In this document: in pieces, positions 26,091-36,026 of the stretch
Position numbering within the stretch: position 1 is the first letter of the stretch
Layout: each line of letters begins with the position of its first letter
Source of the DNA: Azospirillaceae bacterium
Lineage (GTDB): Bacteria > Pseudomonadota > Alphaproteobacteria > Azospirillales > Azospirillaceae
Assembly (NCBI GenBank): GCA_035645145.1
Contig: DASQNC010000068.1
Location: 62,001-126,000, forward strand
Length of the DNA: 64,000 nucleotides
Reading direction: 5' to 3'
Made by a program: the position numbers and the translations under genes
The notes under the pieces: model-generated
What the model was told of the DNA's origin: nothing
Seen by the model: only the letters and a program-made list of their open reading frames with translations
Databases searched by the model: none

Positions 26091-26963
26091 TCAGCAGTGC
26101 GGCTTTGGCAATGCTTCCAGTTCGCGCAACGTGCCGGACACCCGGAAATCGCCGTAGTCGATGAGCATCGACTCGGCAACACCATTGGTCAGGAGCGACA
26201 GGCTCATCTCGTAGGTCGGCTCGGCGCCCGTCCCCTGCAACGGGAAGAATGCCATGCGGATCGGATAGGCCTTGGTCCGGAGCAGGTCCTTGCCGGTGCC
26301 ACCGGGGTCGGCACGCACCGGTCCGGCTGAACCGATGGCCGCGCTGACCTCGTTCGGACCTTCGGCATCCGACCCGTCGAATACGACCCTCGCCAGGAAA
26401 CGCTCGTCCGCAACGGCCAGGCGGACCAGTTCCAGGGTGTGCGCGGTCGGGAACATGGTCCCGGGCGGCAAGTCGCCCTCGCTCGGCTCGGGGCGCGCAT
26501 AACGGACCACGCCCCCCTGCCCGTCCGCGAACAGGTTCGCCTCGCCGCGCGTCTCCTCCTCCACCTCGCCGTTGACGGTGCGGCGGACGTTGAACCGGTA
26601 GGCGGTGCCGTCCTTGCTTTCCCAGGTCACATAGTTGGTGACCATCTCCACTTGGTTGCCTTCCGCGTACTGGAAGCTCAGGTGGAAACGCTGCTGAATG
26701 GCCCAACCGTCACAGGCATCGGCCCATTCGAACGCCATGCGCCCGGTCACGGCCGCAACCTGACTGTTGCTGCGCGCGCCGGCCAGCTTCATTTCGTACA
26801 AGGCACGGTGCGGAACGATGTCGGGCGCTCCGGCGGCCCGGACGTTCGGCAGGTGGACCCCGGTCGCGGCCGCCGCTGCAAGGAAAGCCAGGGCCGCCAG
26901 GCGCACGCCCAGGCGCGCGGCGGTCCGGCGGCGGTTGACAGGCGGTGAAAGCGGCAAATCCAA
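26091..26963 (-). CDS. EipB-like periplasmic envelope protein (DUF1849)
   Basis: About 290 aa. After a hydrophobic signal with LAALAFLAAAAATG, the mature part has IVPHRALYEMKLAG, the beta-spiral start typical of EipB, a cell-envelope integrity protein of Brucella and Caulobacter. A Cys in DACDGW and the last residue Cys (ALPKPHC) match the conserved disulfide pair of that family. The start is uncertain: TTG at 26963 gives MDLPLSPPVN before the signal; GTG at 26906 would give a tighter signal peptide, and the open frame reaches 27149. It is convergent with dinB, ten bp apart. The role in envelope stability is inferred from homology only. Confidence 0.82.
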   Translation of the reverse strand: MDLPLSPPVNRRRTAARLGVRLAALAFLAAAAATGVHLPNVRAAGAPDIVPHRALYEMKLAGARSNSQVAAVTGRMAFEWADACDGWAIQQRFHLSFQYAEGNQVEMVTNYVTWESKDGTAYRFNVRRTVNGEVEEETRGEANLFADGQGGVVRYARPEPSEGDLPPGTMFPTAHTLELVRLAVADERFLARVVFDGSDAEGPNEVSAAIGSAGPVRADPGGTGKDLLRTKAYPIRMAFFPLQGTGAEPTYEMSLSLLTNGVAESMLIDYGDFRVSGTLRELEALPKPHC

Positions 26964-27275
26964 GTCCCCGCGATATTGCGAGCACCGCGCGCGCGGGCGC
27001 GGGCGCGGTCGGAACGGCGCCGACTTTTCCCGAGCAGGCAACCCGGCGCAAGCTGTTTCAACGTGTGCGACGACGTACTCCGCCCGTGCCTGGCCATCAT
27101 TTCGGGGGGCCCGCACAACCGCCTTCGGCCGCTTACGGGGCGGCCACAACGGCTAGGCGTAACAGCCCCCCTTGCGATGCGCCGCCGGCGGCAGACCTGC
27201 GGCTCCGGCCCCACTGGCCGCGTTCCTTTGTGCGGAACGGGCCACGTGGGCTTCGGGTGCGACGGCGGACCTGCG
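26964..27275. other. Intergenic region, eipB to aspS
   Basis: 312 bp with no gene apart from a possible 5' extension of the eipB frame. Around 26986-27010 it is an almost pure G/C alternation (GCGCGCGCGGGCGCGGGC), a simple-sequence patch likely to be prone to slippage. No terminator for aspS with a T-run is visible. Confidence 0.45.
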
Positions 27276-29081
27276 TCAGTCCTTCTTCTTCGGCGGCGGC
27301 AGGTCGAGCCGGAGGTGCAGTTCCTTCAGCCGCGCGGGCGGCACGGGGCTGGGGGCCTGCATCATCAGGTCCTGGGCCTGCTGGTTCAGCGGGAAGACGA
27401 TCACCTCGCGGATGTTCGGCTCGTCCGCCAGCAGCATGACGATGCGGTCGATGCCCGGCGCCGAGCCCCCGTGCGGCGGCGCGCCCAGCTTGAAGGCGGA
27501 CAGCATGCCGCCGAAGCGGGCCTCGACCTCCTCGGGCGGGTAACCGGCGATCTCGAACGCCTTGTACATCACCTCGGGCAGATGGTTCCGGATGGCGCCC
27601 GACGACAGCTCGATGCCGTTGCAGACGATGTCGTACTGGAACGCCTTGATCTCCAGCGGGTCCTTGGTCAGCAGCGCCTCGAGGCCGCCCTGGGGCATGG
27701 AGAACGGATTGTGCGAGAACTCGATCGCGCCCGTGTCCTCGTTCCGCTCGTACATCGGGAAATCCACGATCCAGCAGAACTTGAACTCGTCCGGCGAGAT
27801 CAGGTCCAGTTCCTGGGCGATCTTGGTGCGGGCCTGACCGGCCAGCTTCACCGCCGGCCCGACCAGATCGCAGACGAAGAACACCGCATCCCCGTCCTCC
27901 AGTCCGGCCGCCTCGCGCAGCGCCTGCTGGGCCGCCTCGGGGACGAACTTGGCGATGGGGCCCTTGCCGGCACCGCCTTCGAACAGGATGTAGCCGAGAC
28001 CCGGCGCACCCAGGCCGCGCGCCCAGTCGTTCAGCTTGTCGAAGAAGCTGCGGGGCTTGTCCGCGACCTTCGGGGTGCGGATGGCGCGCACCACGCCGCC
28101 GCGGTCGATGACGCCGCGGAACGCCTTGAACTCCACGTCCGGCCGCTTGAACACCTCGGTGACGTCGGTGATGACCAGCGGGTTGCGCAGGTCCGGCTTG
28201 TCCGACCCGTACTTCAGCATCGCCTCGTCATAGGGGATGCGCGGGAACGGCGGCTTGGTCACCGTGCGCCGGGTGCCGCTGAAATCGGCGAATTCCTCGA
28301 ACACCCCGGCGATGACCGGCTCGATCGCGGCGAACACGTCCTCCTGGGTGACGAAGCTCATCTCGAAATCGAGCTGGTAGAACTCGCCCGGCGAGCGGTC
28401 GGCGCGGGCGTCCTCGTCACGGAAGCAAGGGGCGATCTGGAAATAGCGGTCGAAGCCCGCGACCATCAGCAGCTGCTTGAACTGCTGGGGAGCCTGCGGC
28501 AGCGCATAGAACTGGCCGGGATGGATGCGGCTGGGCACCAGGAAGTCGCGGGCACCTTCCGGACTGGACGAGGTCAGGATCGGCGTCTGGAACTCGGTGA
28601 AGCCCTGGGCGATCATCCGGCGCCGGATCGACGCGATGACCTGGCTGCGCAGCATGATGTTGCGGTGGGGCTTCTCGCGGCGCAGGTCGAGGAAGCGGTA
28701 CTTGAGCCGCACCTCCTCGTTCCACTCCTGGTCCGAATTGACCGGCATCGGAAGCTGCTCGGCCCGGCTGCGGACATCGAGCTCCGCCACATCCAGTTCG
28801 ATGCGGCCGGTCGGCAACTTGTCGTTGATCGTTTCGGCGCTGCGGGCCACCACCTTGCCCGTCACCGTGATCACGCTTTCCAGGCGGAGCCCTTCGGCCA
28901 CGTTGAACACCGGGCTCGACGCGTCCACCACGCACTGGGTGATGCCGTAGTGGTCGCGGAGGTCGATGAACAGCAGATTGCCGTGGTCGCGCTTGCGGTG
29001 AATCCAGCCCGACAGGCGTGCGGTCTGACCAGCGTGTTCGGCGCGGAGCTCGCCGCAGGTATGGGTGCGGTAGGGGTGCAT
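27276..29081 (-). CDS. aspS: Aspartyl-tRNA synthetase
   Basis: 601 aa class II synthetase, the usual bacterial size. The N-terminal OB anticodon domain contains [19 protein letters not shown]. The catalytic core has motif 2 [19 protein letters not shown] and motif 3 near [12 protein letters not shown]. The GAD insertion domain is present. His33 in RKRDHG corresponds to the His found in non-discriminating AspRS such as that of Pseudomonas, so it may also charge tRNA-Asn for transamidation by GatCAB. I set the start at ATG 29081, giving [13 protein letters not shown]; the frame runs further upstream. A TTGACA element lies at 29141-29136 on the minus strand but its -10 partner is poor. Confidence 0.96.
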   Translation of the reverse strand: MHPYRTHTCGELRAEHAGQTARLSGWIHRKRDHGNLLFIDLRDHYGITQCVVDASSPVFNVAEGLRLESVITVTGKVVARSAETINDKLPTGRIELDVAELDVRSRAEQLPMPVNSDQEWNEEVRLKYRFLDLRREKPHRNIMLRSQVIASIRRRMIAQGFTEFQTPILTSSSPEGARDFLVPSRIHPGQFYALPQAPQQFKQLLMVAGFDRYFQIAPCFRDEDARADRSPGEFYQLDFEMSFVTQEDVFAAIEPVIAGVFEEFADFSGTRRTVTKPPFPRIPYDEAMLKYGSDKPDLRNPLVITDVTEVFKRPDVEFKAFRGVIDRGGVVRAIRTPKVADKPRSFFDKLNDWARGLGAPGLGYILFEGGAGKGPIAKFVPEAAQQALREAAGLEDGDAVFFVCDLVGPAVKLAGQARTKIAQELDLISPDEFKFCWIVDFPMYERNEDTGAIEFSHNPFSMPQGGLEALLTKDPLEIKAFQYDIVCNGIELSSGAIRNHLPEVMYKAFEIAGYPPEEVEARFGGMLSAFKLGAPPHGGSAPGIDRIVMLLADEPNIREVIVFPLNQQAQDLMMQAPSPVPPARLKELHLRLDLPPPKKKD

Positions 29082-29194
29082 CGTCCAGGAGCCCGGATGA
29101 AAATGAAGGCGCACACCACCTCGAAGCGCTCCGGATGTCAAGGCCGCGGGCCGTAAACCTTTTCGGCCTGCCTTCGGTCGTGTAAACCGCAGCC

Positions 29195-30349
29195 ATGCAA
29201 CACCTGATCACCACCACCGAGGACCTGGCCGCATTCCGTCAGCGCCTCGTCGGCGCCGCCTATGTGACGGTCGATACCGAATTCATGCGGGAGAAGACCT
29301 ACTACCCGCAGCTCTGCCTCGTGCAGGTGGCCGGCCCCGACGAGGCGGCGGCCATCGACCCGCTGGCACCCGGCATCGACCTGGCCCCGCTGCTCGACCT
29401 GCTCGCGGACGAAAGCACCCTCAAGGTGTTCCATGCGGCCCGCCAGGACTTGGAGATCTTCCTGAACATCGCGGGCTCGATTCCGACGCCGCTGTTCGAC
29501 ACCCAGGTCGCCGCCATGGTCTGCGGCTTCGGGGAGTCGGTCAGCTACGAGCAGTTGGCCGGCCGTCTGGCCAATGCCCGCATCGACAAGTCCAGCCGCT
29601 TCACCGACTGGTCCGCCCGCCCCCTGACCGAGCGGCAGGTGCTCTATGCGCTGTCCGACGTCACCCATCTGCGGGCGGTCTACGACAAGCTGTCCCGGCG
29701 ATTGGAGAAGACCGGCCGCGCCCATTGGCTGGCCGAGGAGATGGCCATCCTCACCGATCCCGCAACCTACCGGGTGGAGCCGGAGGATGCCTGGCGCCGG
29801 TTCCGCGTCCGCCCCACGGACAAGCCGAGGTTCCTGGGTGTCCTGAAGGAGTTGGCGGCCTGGCGCGAACGCGAGGCCCAGCGCAAGGATCTGCCGCGCA
29901 GCCGCGTGATCCGGGACGAATCCCTGCTGGAAATCGCCGCCCACGCGCCCACGACGGTGGAGGATCTGGCCCGCACCCGCGGCCTCGGCCGCAGCTTCGC
30001 CGAGGGCCGTTACGGGCAGGAGATCCTGCAGGCCGTCCAACGGGGCGTTGGCCTGTCCGAGGACCAGTTGCCGAAACCCGATGCACGGCCCGAAGTCCCG
30101 CCCGGCATCGGCCCCATCGTCGAATTGCTCAAGGTGCTGCTGAAGATGGTCTGCGACGATGCGGACGTCGCGCCGAAGCTGGTGGCGAACTCGGCCGACA
30201 TCGAACGTCTGGCCGCTGACGACAACGCCGACGTGCCCGCACTCCACGGCTGGCGGCGGGAATTGTTCGGCGAACAGGCGCTGAAGCTGAAGAACGGGAA
30301 TCTGGCGCTGGCCGTGCAGGGCAAGCGGGTCCGGGTGGTGGAGGTCTGA
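29195..30349 (+). CDS. rnd: Ribonuclease D
   Basis: 384 aa 3'-5' exoribonuclease of the DEDD family, trimming tRNA and other small RNA 3' ends. The acidic sites are visible: Asp and Glu in [15 protein letters not shown], Asp in [11 protein letters not shown], and Tyr-Asp in [11 protein letters not shown]. The HRDC domain follows near residues 210-290, beginning at [16 protein letters not shown]. Start ATG is right after the divergent aspS region. Its neighbours on both sides, aspS and ppx/ppk1, are the usual alphaproteobacterial order. Confidence 0.95.
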   Translation: MQHLITTTEDLAAFRQRLVGAAYVTVDTEFMREKTYYPQLCLVQVAGPDEAAAIDPLAPGIDLAPLLDLLADESTLKVFHAARQDLEIFLNIAGSIPTPLFDTQVAAMVCGFGESVSYEQLAGRLANARIDKSSRFTDWSARPLTERQVLYALSDVTHLRAVYDKLSRRLEKTGRAHWLAEEMAILTDPATYRVEPEDAWRRFRVRPTDKPRFLGVLKELAAWREREAQRKDLPRSRVIRDESLLEIAAHAPTTVEDLARTRGLGRSFAEGRYGQEILQAVQRGVGLSEDQLPKPDARPEVPPGIGPIVELLKVLLKMVCDDADVAPKLVANSADIERLAADDNADVPALHGWRRELFGEQALKLKNGNLALAVQGKRVRVVEV

Positions 30350-30352
30350 AGG

Positions 30353-30379
30353 CGTGGGCCGGCCGCGCGCCGGCCCACG
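30353..30379. terminator. Hairpin between convergent rnd and ppx
   Basis: CGTGGGCCGGC (30353-30363), loop CGCGC, GCCGGCCCACG (30369-30379): a perfect 11-bp GC stem in the 33-bp gap between the two stop codons. It can fold from either transcript; without a T-run, it may act as a shared terminator or mRNA-end stabiliser. Confidence 0.55.
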
Positions 30380-30382
30380 GCC

Positions 30383-31885
30383 CTAAGCCACCGCCTGCAG
30401 CTCGCCCTTGAGGTCGAGCGCGTTGGCCAGCGCATCCAGCCGGCGCTGCACCACATCGCCGGTCAGATCGGCGGCGTCGCCCGGCAGCGTCAGTTCCAGC
30501 CGGTTCCCGACCAACCGCAGCGGCGCCTGCTCCAGCAGCGCGACCACACCGCCGGTCAGGGTGTGGGCCAGGCGCAGCGTCAGGCCCAGCACCAGGGCGC
30601 GCCGGCGCTGCGCTTCGGTGGTCAGGTCGCGGGCGGGGGCGAGGATGGGATCGTCGAACCGGCCGGTGTAGCGGCCGTACAGGGCAAGGCCCAGGAACGC
30701 CCGCTCCGAATGGTCGATGCCGCCGTACGGCATGCGCAGGGCACGCAGGAACGCGTGCTCGGCCCGGTAGTCGGGATGGTCGCTCCACCCCAGGTCGCTC
30801 AACATGCAGGCCGCGATGCGCAGCCGCTCGGTCGTGCGGTCCTCACCCGCGAACAGGGGTGCCGTCCAGTTGATCAGGGCGCGGCTGGGCTCGAACCGGC
30901 CGATGCGCCGGGCGTGGTCCTCGCACGCGGACAGCAGCGGATCGCGCCCCCGCTCCTCGGGCGGGAGCTGGTCGTACAGGAAGCCCTCGCGCAGTCCATA
31001 GGCCGAGAAGACCACCCGTGCCGGCCGCGCCCGGCGGAGCAGCCGCTCCAGGACCAGCGCCGCATAGGGCAGCGTGTCGGACCGGCGCTTCGACACGCCC
31101 GCGGCCCGCTCCAGCGACGATTTCGACTGGCGCGACACCAGCTCCGCGAAATCCCGCATCGCGCCGGCGTCCACGGTGTAGTGGTGGATGATGTGGAGCG
31201 GATGCTTGACCTGCTCCATGTACGCCTTGGCCAGGGCGCGCCAACTGCCCCCGACCGGGTAGAAGTCGCGGCCGGCGGCCTGCCCGATCCACGGGTGTTG
31301 GTCCAGATGCCGGTCGATGTACTTGACCAATGCGGACCGCCGCCCCTCTTCGGTCTCCATGAGGCGCAGGGGACCGAGCGGGAGCGTCGGCTGCTCGGCA
31401 CCCAGGCCGCCGCGGTCGAGTGCGACCAGCTCCAGGCTGCCGCCCCCCAGGTCGCCCATCAGGCCGGTGGCGTCGGGCATGCCCGAGACGACGCCCAGCG
31501 CCGAAAGCCGGGCTTCCTCCGTCCCGTCCAGCAAGCGGACCTCGCGGCCGACCAGCCGCCCGATCTCGGCCACGAATGCCGCCCCGTCGGCGGCATCCCG
31601 GGCTGCGGCGGTCGCCAGCACGTCCAGGCGCCGCAGCGCCATCCCCTCCGCGATCCGCGCGAACCGGGCGATGTTCTCCAACGCCAGACGTACGCCATCG
31701 GGATTGAGCCGGCCGGTGCGCTCCAGGCCCCGGCCCAGCCCGCACAGGACCTTTTCGTTGAAGACCGGAAGCGGCGAGCGTCCCTGCCGCTCGTAGACCA
31801 CGAGCCGAATCGAGTTCGAACCGAGGTCGATCACGCCGATCCGCTCCGAGCGGACGTGGTCCTGTGCCGTCGTGTTCACGGGCAA
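30383..31885 (-). CDS. ppx: Exopolyphosphatase (Ppx/GppA family)
   Basis: 500 aa of the ASKHA phosphatase fold. It hydrolyses terminal phosphates of polyphosphate, or pppGpp in GppA-type members; sequence does not separate the two. Motifs are IGVIDLGSNSIRLVVYE at the N-terminus, ATAAARDAADG, and GLMGDLGGGSLELVALD. An HD-like C-terminal region has VLGLTLRLAHTLTGG. The gene begins five bp after ppk1 ends, so kinase and phosphatase of the same polymer are co-transcribed. Confidence 0.92.
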   Translation of the reverse strand: MPVNTTAQDHVRSERIGVIDLGSNSIRLVVYERQGRSPLPVFNEKVLCGLGRGLERTGRLNPDGVRLALENIARFARIAEGMALRRLDVLATAAARDAADGAAFVAEIGRLVGREVRLLDGTEEARLSALGVVSGMPDATGLMGDLGGGSLELVALDRGGLGAEQPTLPLGPLRLMETEEGRRSALVKYIDRHLDQHPWIGQAAGRDFYPVGGSWRALAKAYMEQVKHPLHIIHHYTVDAGAMRDFAELVSRQSKSSLERAAGVSKRRSDTLPYAALVLERLLRRARPARVVFSAYGLREGFLYDQLPPEERGRDPLLSACEDHARRIGRFEPSRALINWTAPLFAGEDRTTERLRIAACMLSDLGWSDHPDYRAEHAFLRALRMPYGGIDHSERAFLGLALYGRYTGRFDDPILAPARDLTTEAQRRRALVLGLTLRLAHTLTGGVVALLEQAPLRLVGNRLELTLPGDAADLTGDVVQRRLDALANALDLKGELQAVA

Positions 31886-31889
31886 GCCC

Positions 31890-34043
31890 TTAGATCGTAA
31901 CCGGTTTCTTCTTCAACACCAGGCGCGGCGGATGCGTCGCCTGCCCCGTCGCGCCCCGGCCGGACAGGCTGGGGTTCGTCATAAAGAACGTGTGCGAGGA
32001 GAAGGGTTCCCGGCCAGGCGTCATGCGGATGTATTCCCCATCGGGCTGCAACACCCAGCTCTGCATGTCGTCCTTGAGGTTTGCCACCATGATCTGATCC
32101 AACACCTGCCGGTGCACGGTCTCGTTCTCGATGGGAACCAGGGTTTCGATGCGCCAACTGAGGTTCCGGGGCATCCAGTCGGCCGAGGAGATGAACACCT
32201 TGGCCTTGCGGCTGGGAAGCCCGTGCCCGTTGCCGAAGCAGATGATGCGGCTGTGTTCCAGGAACCGGCCGACGATGCTCTTGACGCGGATGTTCTCGGA
32301 CAGGCCGGGCATGCCGGGCCGCAGGCAGCAGATGCCGCGGATGATCAGGTCGATCTGCACCCCGTGGCTGGACGCCTCGTACAGCTTGTCGATGATCTCG
32401 GGATCCACGAGCTGGTTCATCTTTGCCCAGATCTGGGCCGGGCGCCCGGCGCGGGCGTGCTCGATCTCGCCCTCGATCAGCTCCATCAGGCTCTGGCGCA
32501 GCGTCAGCGGGGCGATGGTCAGCTTCTCCAGCTTTCGCGGCGTGGCGTAGCCGGTCATGTAGTTGAACATCAGCGCCGCATCGTGGACGACGGCCGGGTC
32601 GCAGGTGAAGAACGACAGGTCGGTGTAGACCTTGGCGGTGATCGGATGGTAGTTGCCGGTCCCGAAATGGACGTAGCCGCGGAGCCCCTGGCTCTCGCGC
32701 CGCATGACCAGCGAAACCTTGGCGTGGATCTTCAGGTCCACGAACCCGTACACGACCTGGGCGCCGGCGCGCTCCAGGTCGCGGGCCCAGCGGATGTTCG
32801 CCTCCTCGTCGAAGCGCGCCTTCAGCTCCACCATGGCGGTGACGGACTTGCCCGCCTCGGCCGCCTCGATCAGGGCGGCGACGATGGGCGAGTCCTGGGA
32901 CGTGCGGTACAGCGTCTGCTTGATCGCGACCACGTGCGGGTCGCGCGCCGCCTGCCGCAGGAACTGCACCACCACGTCGAAACTTTCGAAGGGGTGGTGG
33001 ACAATGATGTCCTTCTGCCGGATGGCCGCGAAGCAATCGCCGCCGGACTCCCGGATGCGCTCGGGGAAACGGGCGTTGTAGGGCGGGAACAGCAGGTCCG
33101 GCCGCTCGTCCACGATCAGCTGCTTGGTGTCCACCAGACCGATCAGTCCGTCCAACTGGAACACGTCGTCGGACGACACGCCCAGACTGTCCTTCAGGAA
33201 CTCGACCAGGTCCGCGGGCATGTCGTAGTTGACGCTCAGCCGGATCACCGATCCGCGGCGGCGGCGCTTCAAGGCGCTTTCGAAGGTCCGGACGAGGTCT
33301 TCGGCCTCCTCGTCGATTTCCATTTCGCTGTCGCGGAGCACCCGGAATGTGCCATGGCCGATCAACTGGAACGGCGGGAACAGCCGGTCGAAGAACTTCA
33401 GGACCAACTGCTCCAGAAGCACGAACCGGGCCTCGGAGCCCGGCAGCCGGATGAACCGGTCGAGCTGGGCCGGAAGCATGACCAGCGCGTCCAGCGTCTC
33501 GCCCTTGGCAGGGTCGTAGAGCTGGAGCGCCAGCGAAAGGCCCATGTTCGGGATGAACGGGAACGGATGCGCCGGGTCGACCGCAATGGGCGTCAGGATG
33601 GGGAAGATGTCGTCGTGGAAGCGCGTTTCCAGCCAATCCAGCTCGGCTTCCGTGACGTCGTCGATCTCCAGCAGGGATACGCCGTTCTCGCCGAGGTCGC
33701 GGCGGAGCTCGAGCCAGATCCGCTGCTGGTCCTGCATCAGCGTCGCTGCGACCTGGTTGACCGCGGCGAGCTGCTGCGCCGGGGTCAGGTTCTCGACCGA
33801 GCGGGACGACACGCCTGCCGCCACCTGCCCCTTCAAGCCGGCGACCCGGACCATGTAGAATTCATCCAGGTTGCTGGCCGAAATGGACACGAACCGCAGG
33901 CGTTCCAAAAGCGGATGCCTGGGATTCATCGCCTCTTCCAGGACGCGCTGGTTGAACGCAAGCCAGCTCAATTCCCGATTGATGAAGCGTTCGGGCGATC
34001 CCCGGTCGATGATGCCCTGCGGCAGGACTTCTGCGGTGGTCAC
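31890..34043 (-). CDS. ppk1: Polyphosphate kinase 1
   Basis: 717 aa, reversible transfer of ATP gamma-phosphate to polyphosphate. The N-terminal domain starts [19 protein letters not shown], as in all Ppk1. The catalytic HKD-like part has the phosphorylated His in [11 protein letters not shown], and RIICFGNGH and [11 protein letters not shown] downstream. I chose GTG at 34043 ([10 protein letters not shown]), preceded by GAGG, because the open frame upstream to 34388 overlaps the sixA gene on the other strand. It is the first gene of ppk1-ppx. Confidence 0.95.
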   Translation of the reverse strand: MTTAEVLPQGIIDRGSPERFINRELSWLAFNQRVLEEAMNPRHPLLERLRFVSISASNLDEFYMVRVAGLKGQVAAGVSSRSVENLTPAQQLAAVNQVAATLMQDQQRIWLELRRDLGENGVSLLEIDDVTEAELDWLETRFHDDIFPILTPIAVDPAHPFPFIPNMGLSLALQLYDPAKGETLDALVMLPAQLDRFIRLPGSEARFVLLEQLVLKFFDRLFPPFQLIGHGTFRVLRDSEMEIDEEAEDLVRTFESALKRRRRGSVIRLSVNYDMPADLVEFLKDSLGVSSDDVFQLDGLIGLVDTKQLIVDERPDLLFPPYNARFPERIRESGGDCFAAIRQKDIIVHHPFESFDVVVQFLRQAARDPHVVAIKQTLYRTSQDSPIVAALIEAAEAGKSVTAMVELKARFDEEANIRWARDLERAGAQVVYGFVDLKIHAKVSLVMRRESQGLRGYVHFGTGNYHPITAKVYTDLSFFTCDPAVVHDAALMFNYMTGYATPRKLEKLTIAPLTLRQSLMELIEGEIEHARAGRPAQIWAKMNQLVDPEIIDKLYEASSHGVQIDLIIRGICCLRPGMPGLSENIRVKSIVGRFLEHSRIICFGNGHGLPSRKAKVFISSADWMPRNLSWRIETLVPIENETVHRQVLDQIMVANLKDDMQSWVLQPDGEYIRMTPGREPFSSHTFFMTNPSLSGRGATGQATHPPRLVLKKKPVTI

Positions 34044-34149
34044 GGCAGGCCTCGGGACTTGGCGGTGTTCACGACGAACCTTAACATCGCACCCGTGCGT
34101 GGAGGCTCGTCTTACAGCCCGCGGGATGCCGCGGGAAGGGGCACCGATT

Positions 34150-34704
34150 ATGAAGGTTCTGCACCTGCTGCGCCATGCCAAGTCCGACTGGACGCAACCC
34201 GGCCCGGGCCAGCCCGCCCTGCACGACCACGACCGACCCCTGGCCCGGCGGGGACGGGATGCCGCACGGGACATGGCCACCCACGTCCGTGCCACGGGCC
34301 TGCGCCCCGGTCTGGTGCTCTGCTCGACCGCGTTGCGGGCACGCGAGACGCTGGCCCTGGTCCGCGTCGGATTGCCGCCGGGGACCAAGGCCGTCGAGGA
34401 GGACGACCTCTACCTGTGCGGCGGCGCCGCCCTTCTGGAGCGTATCCGGAACGCCCCCGACGAGGTCGGGGAACTGCTGGTGGTTGGCCACAACCCCGAC
34501 CTTGAGCAATTGGCCGGTTCCCTGGCGGGCACGGGCGACCCCGCCCTGCTGCAAACGCTGCGCGACAAGTACCCGACCGGGGCGCTGGCGACCATTGCCC
34601 TGCCGATCAACCAGTGGGCAGACACGCGGCCGGGGATCGGCCGTCTCACCGCGTTCGTCCGCCCGCACGATCTGAAGGGCGACGTCGCCGGGGCCGAAGA
34701 TTGA
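34150..34704 (+). CDS. SixA-type histidine phosphatase
   Basis: 184 aa of the histidine phosphatase (phosphoglycerate-mutase-like) superfamily. The nucleophile motif is LLRHAKSDW at residues 6-14, followed by [15 protein letters not shown] and [13 protein letters not shown], with the second catalytic His in [13 protein letters not shown]. coli SixA removes phosphate from His-phosphotransfer proteins; family members outside gammaproteobacteria have undetermined substrates. ATG at 34150 follows GAAGGGG. It diverges from ppk1 and lies 72 bp before a histidine kinase, a suggestive but unproven pairing for phosphorelay control. Confidence 0.9.
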   Translation: MKVLHLLRHAKSDWTQPGPGQPALHDHDRPLARRGRDAARDMATHVRATGLRPGLVLCSTALRARETLALVRVGLPPGTKAVEEDDLYLCGGAALLERIRNAPDEVGELLVVGHNPDLEQLAGSLAGTGDPALLQTLRDKYPTGALATIALPINQWADTRPGIGRLTAFVRPHDLKGDVAGAED

Positions 34705-34776
34705 CGGGGCGGCCCGGCCTCCCCCCACCGCCCCCACGCATGCGCTTCGGAACGGAGGCCGGAACATCGTGCGCGA

Positions 34777-35985
34777 ATGCGCCGTTGCGCGATTATGCCC
34801 ACGCACGAGGCCCCGCTCCCGCGGTCCCCCGCCCAGCACTTGGCGCGGTCGGACCACTACCACGCGATGCTGCGCGACTTCGCCCGCATCGCAACCGACG
34901 CCACGGATCTGGACTGGCTTCTGGACCAAGCCGTCCGCCGCGCGGCCCAGGCGACAGAGGTTGCCCACGCCAAGCTGATGCGCTACCGCCCAGCCATGGG
35001 CGACCTTCTGGTTGTGGCCGGCGTTGGCTGGAAGGAGGGGGTGGTCGGACAAACCCGTATCGCCATCGACATGGCGTCACTACCGGGATGGTGCCTGCAG
35101 ACGCGGGCGCCCCTGTTCATCGGCGACATCCGCACCGACGACAGGTTCCGCCATTCGGATGTGCTGCGGGAGCATGGGATCGTTTCGGTGCTGCATGCCC
35201 CGATCCCCGTACACGGTGAAGTCTGGGGCGTGGTCGAAGTGGACAGCACGACCCCGGCGGCCTTCGACGAGCGGGACGAGCGGTTCTTCGAAACCTTCGG
35301 CATTCTGATCGGGACCGCGGTCCAGCGACGCCTTGCCGCGGAGGAGCGCACGCGGGAGGCCGAGCGGACCTCACGTCGGCTGGCCGAAGCCGAAACGCTG
35401 ATGCGCGAAACGCACCACCGGGTGAAGAACTACTTCCAGATCATCTTGTCGATGGTGGCCATGAAGCAGACGGCGGTGGCCACCGAAGGCTCACGCGCCG
35501 CCTTCCGCGACGTCATGGACCGGATCATGGCCATCAGCTTGGCCCACGATCTGCTCCGGACGCGGGACAACCAGACCCTTGTCAGCTTGGCCGACTATCT
35601 GGGGGCCTTGTGCGCCAACATTGGGCGCCTGACCACCGGATCGGACATCGAGGTGGATGTCGAGGACATCGAACTTCGGATCGACCGGGCCGTGCCGCTC
35701 GGCCTGATCCTGAACGAACTGCTCACCAACAGCCTGAAATACGCCGTCAAGGAGCGGCCGGACGGTCGCATCCGGGTGGCACTCCGCCGCGACGCCGAAC
35801 GCGGCGACGCCTGCCTGGAGGTGTCGGACAACGGGCCGGGAATCGTCGAGGGCGTCCCCAAACAGCGCGGCGGCGCCGGCCTTGGCATCATCCGTGGGCT
35901 GGCACGCCAGATCAGCGGCGATCTGGAGATCCGGAGCAGCCCACAGGGCACGACGGTCCTGGTACGGTTCCCGCTTGTGGCGTGA
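34777..35985 (+). CDS. GAF-domain sensor histidine kinase (HisKA_2/HWE type)
   Basis: 402 aa, cytosolic, with no membrane segment. A GAF domain spans about 30-190 (LPGWCLQTRAPLFIGDIRTD, VLHAPIPVHGEVWGVVEVD). A short coiled coil leads to a HisKA_2 dimerisation helix with the phosphoacceptor in ETHHRVKNYFQII, then the ATPase with ILNELLTNSLKYA, DNGPGI and GAGLGIIRGLARQISG. These kinases often pair with PhyR-like or single-domain regulators; none is adjacent. Signal and partner are unknown. ATG at 34795 is an alternative start, six codons later. No strong Shine-Dalgarno helps choose. Confidence 0.9.
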   Translation: MRRCAIMPTHEAPLPRSPAQHLARSDHYHAMLRDFARIATDATDLDWLLDQAVRRAAQATEVAHAKLMRYRPAMGDLLVVAGVGWKEGVVGQTRIAIDMASLPGWCLQTRAPLFIGDIRTDDRFRHSDVLREHGIVSVLHAPIPVHGEVWGVVEVDSTTPAAFDERDERFFETFGILIGTAVQRRLAAEERTREAERTSRRLAEAETLMRETHHRVKNYFQIILSMVAMKQTAVATEGSRAAFRDVMDRIMAISLAHDLLRTRDNQTLVSLADYLGALCANIGRLTTGSDIEVDVEDIELRIDRAVPLGLILNELLTNSLKYAVKERPDGRIRVALRRDAERGDACLEVSDNGPGIVEGVPKQRGGAGLGIIRGLARQISGDLEIRSSPQGTTVLVRFPLVA

Positions 35986-36026
35986 CGGGTCCGTGGGCTC
36001 GCGCCTGCCGAGGCGCCGGCCCCGTC
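35982..36026. terminator. Branched hairpin between convergent genes
   Basis: An outer pair GACGGG (35982-35987) with CCCGTC (36021-36026) encloses an inner stem GCGCCT (36001-36006), loop GCCG, AGGCGC (36011-36016). It spans both stop codons of the kinase and the SDR gene. No T-run. Confidence 0.35.
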
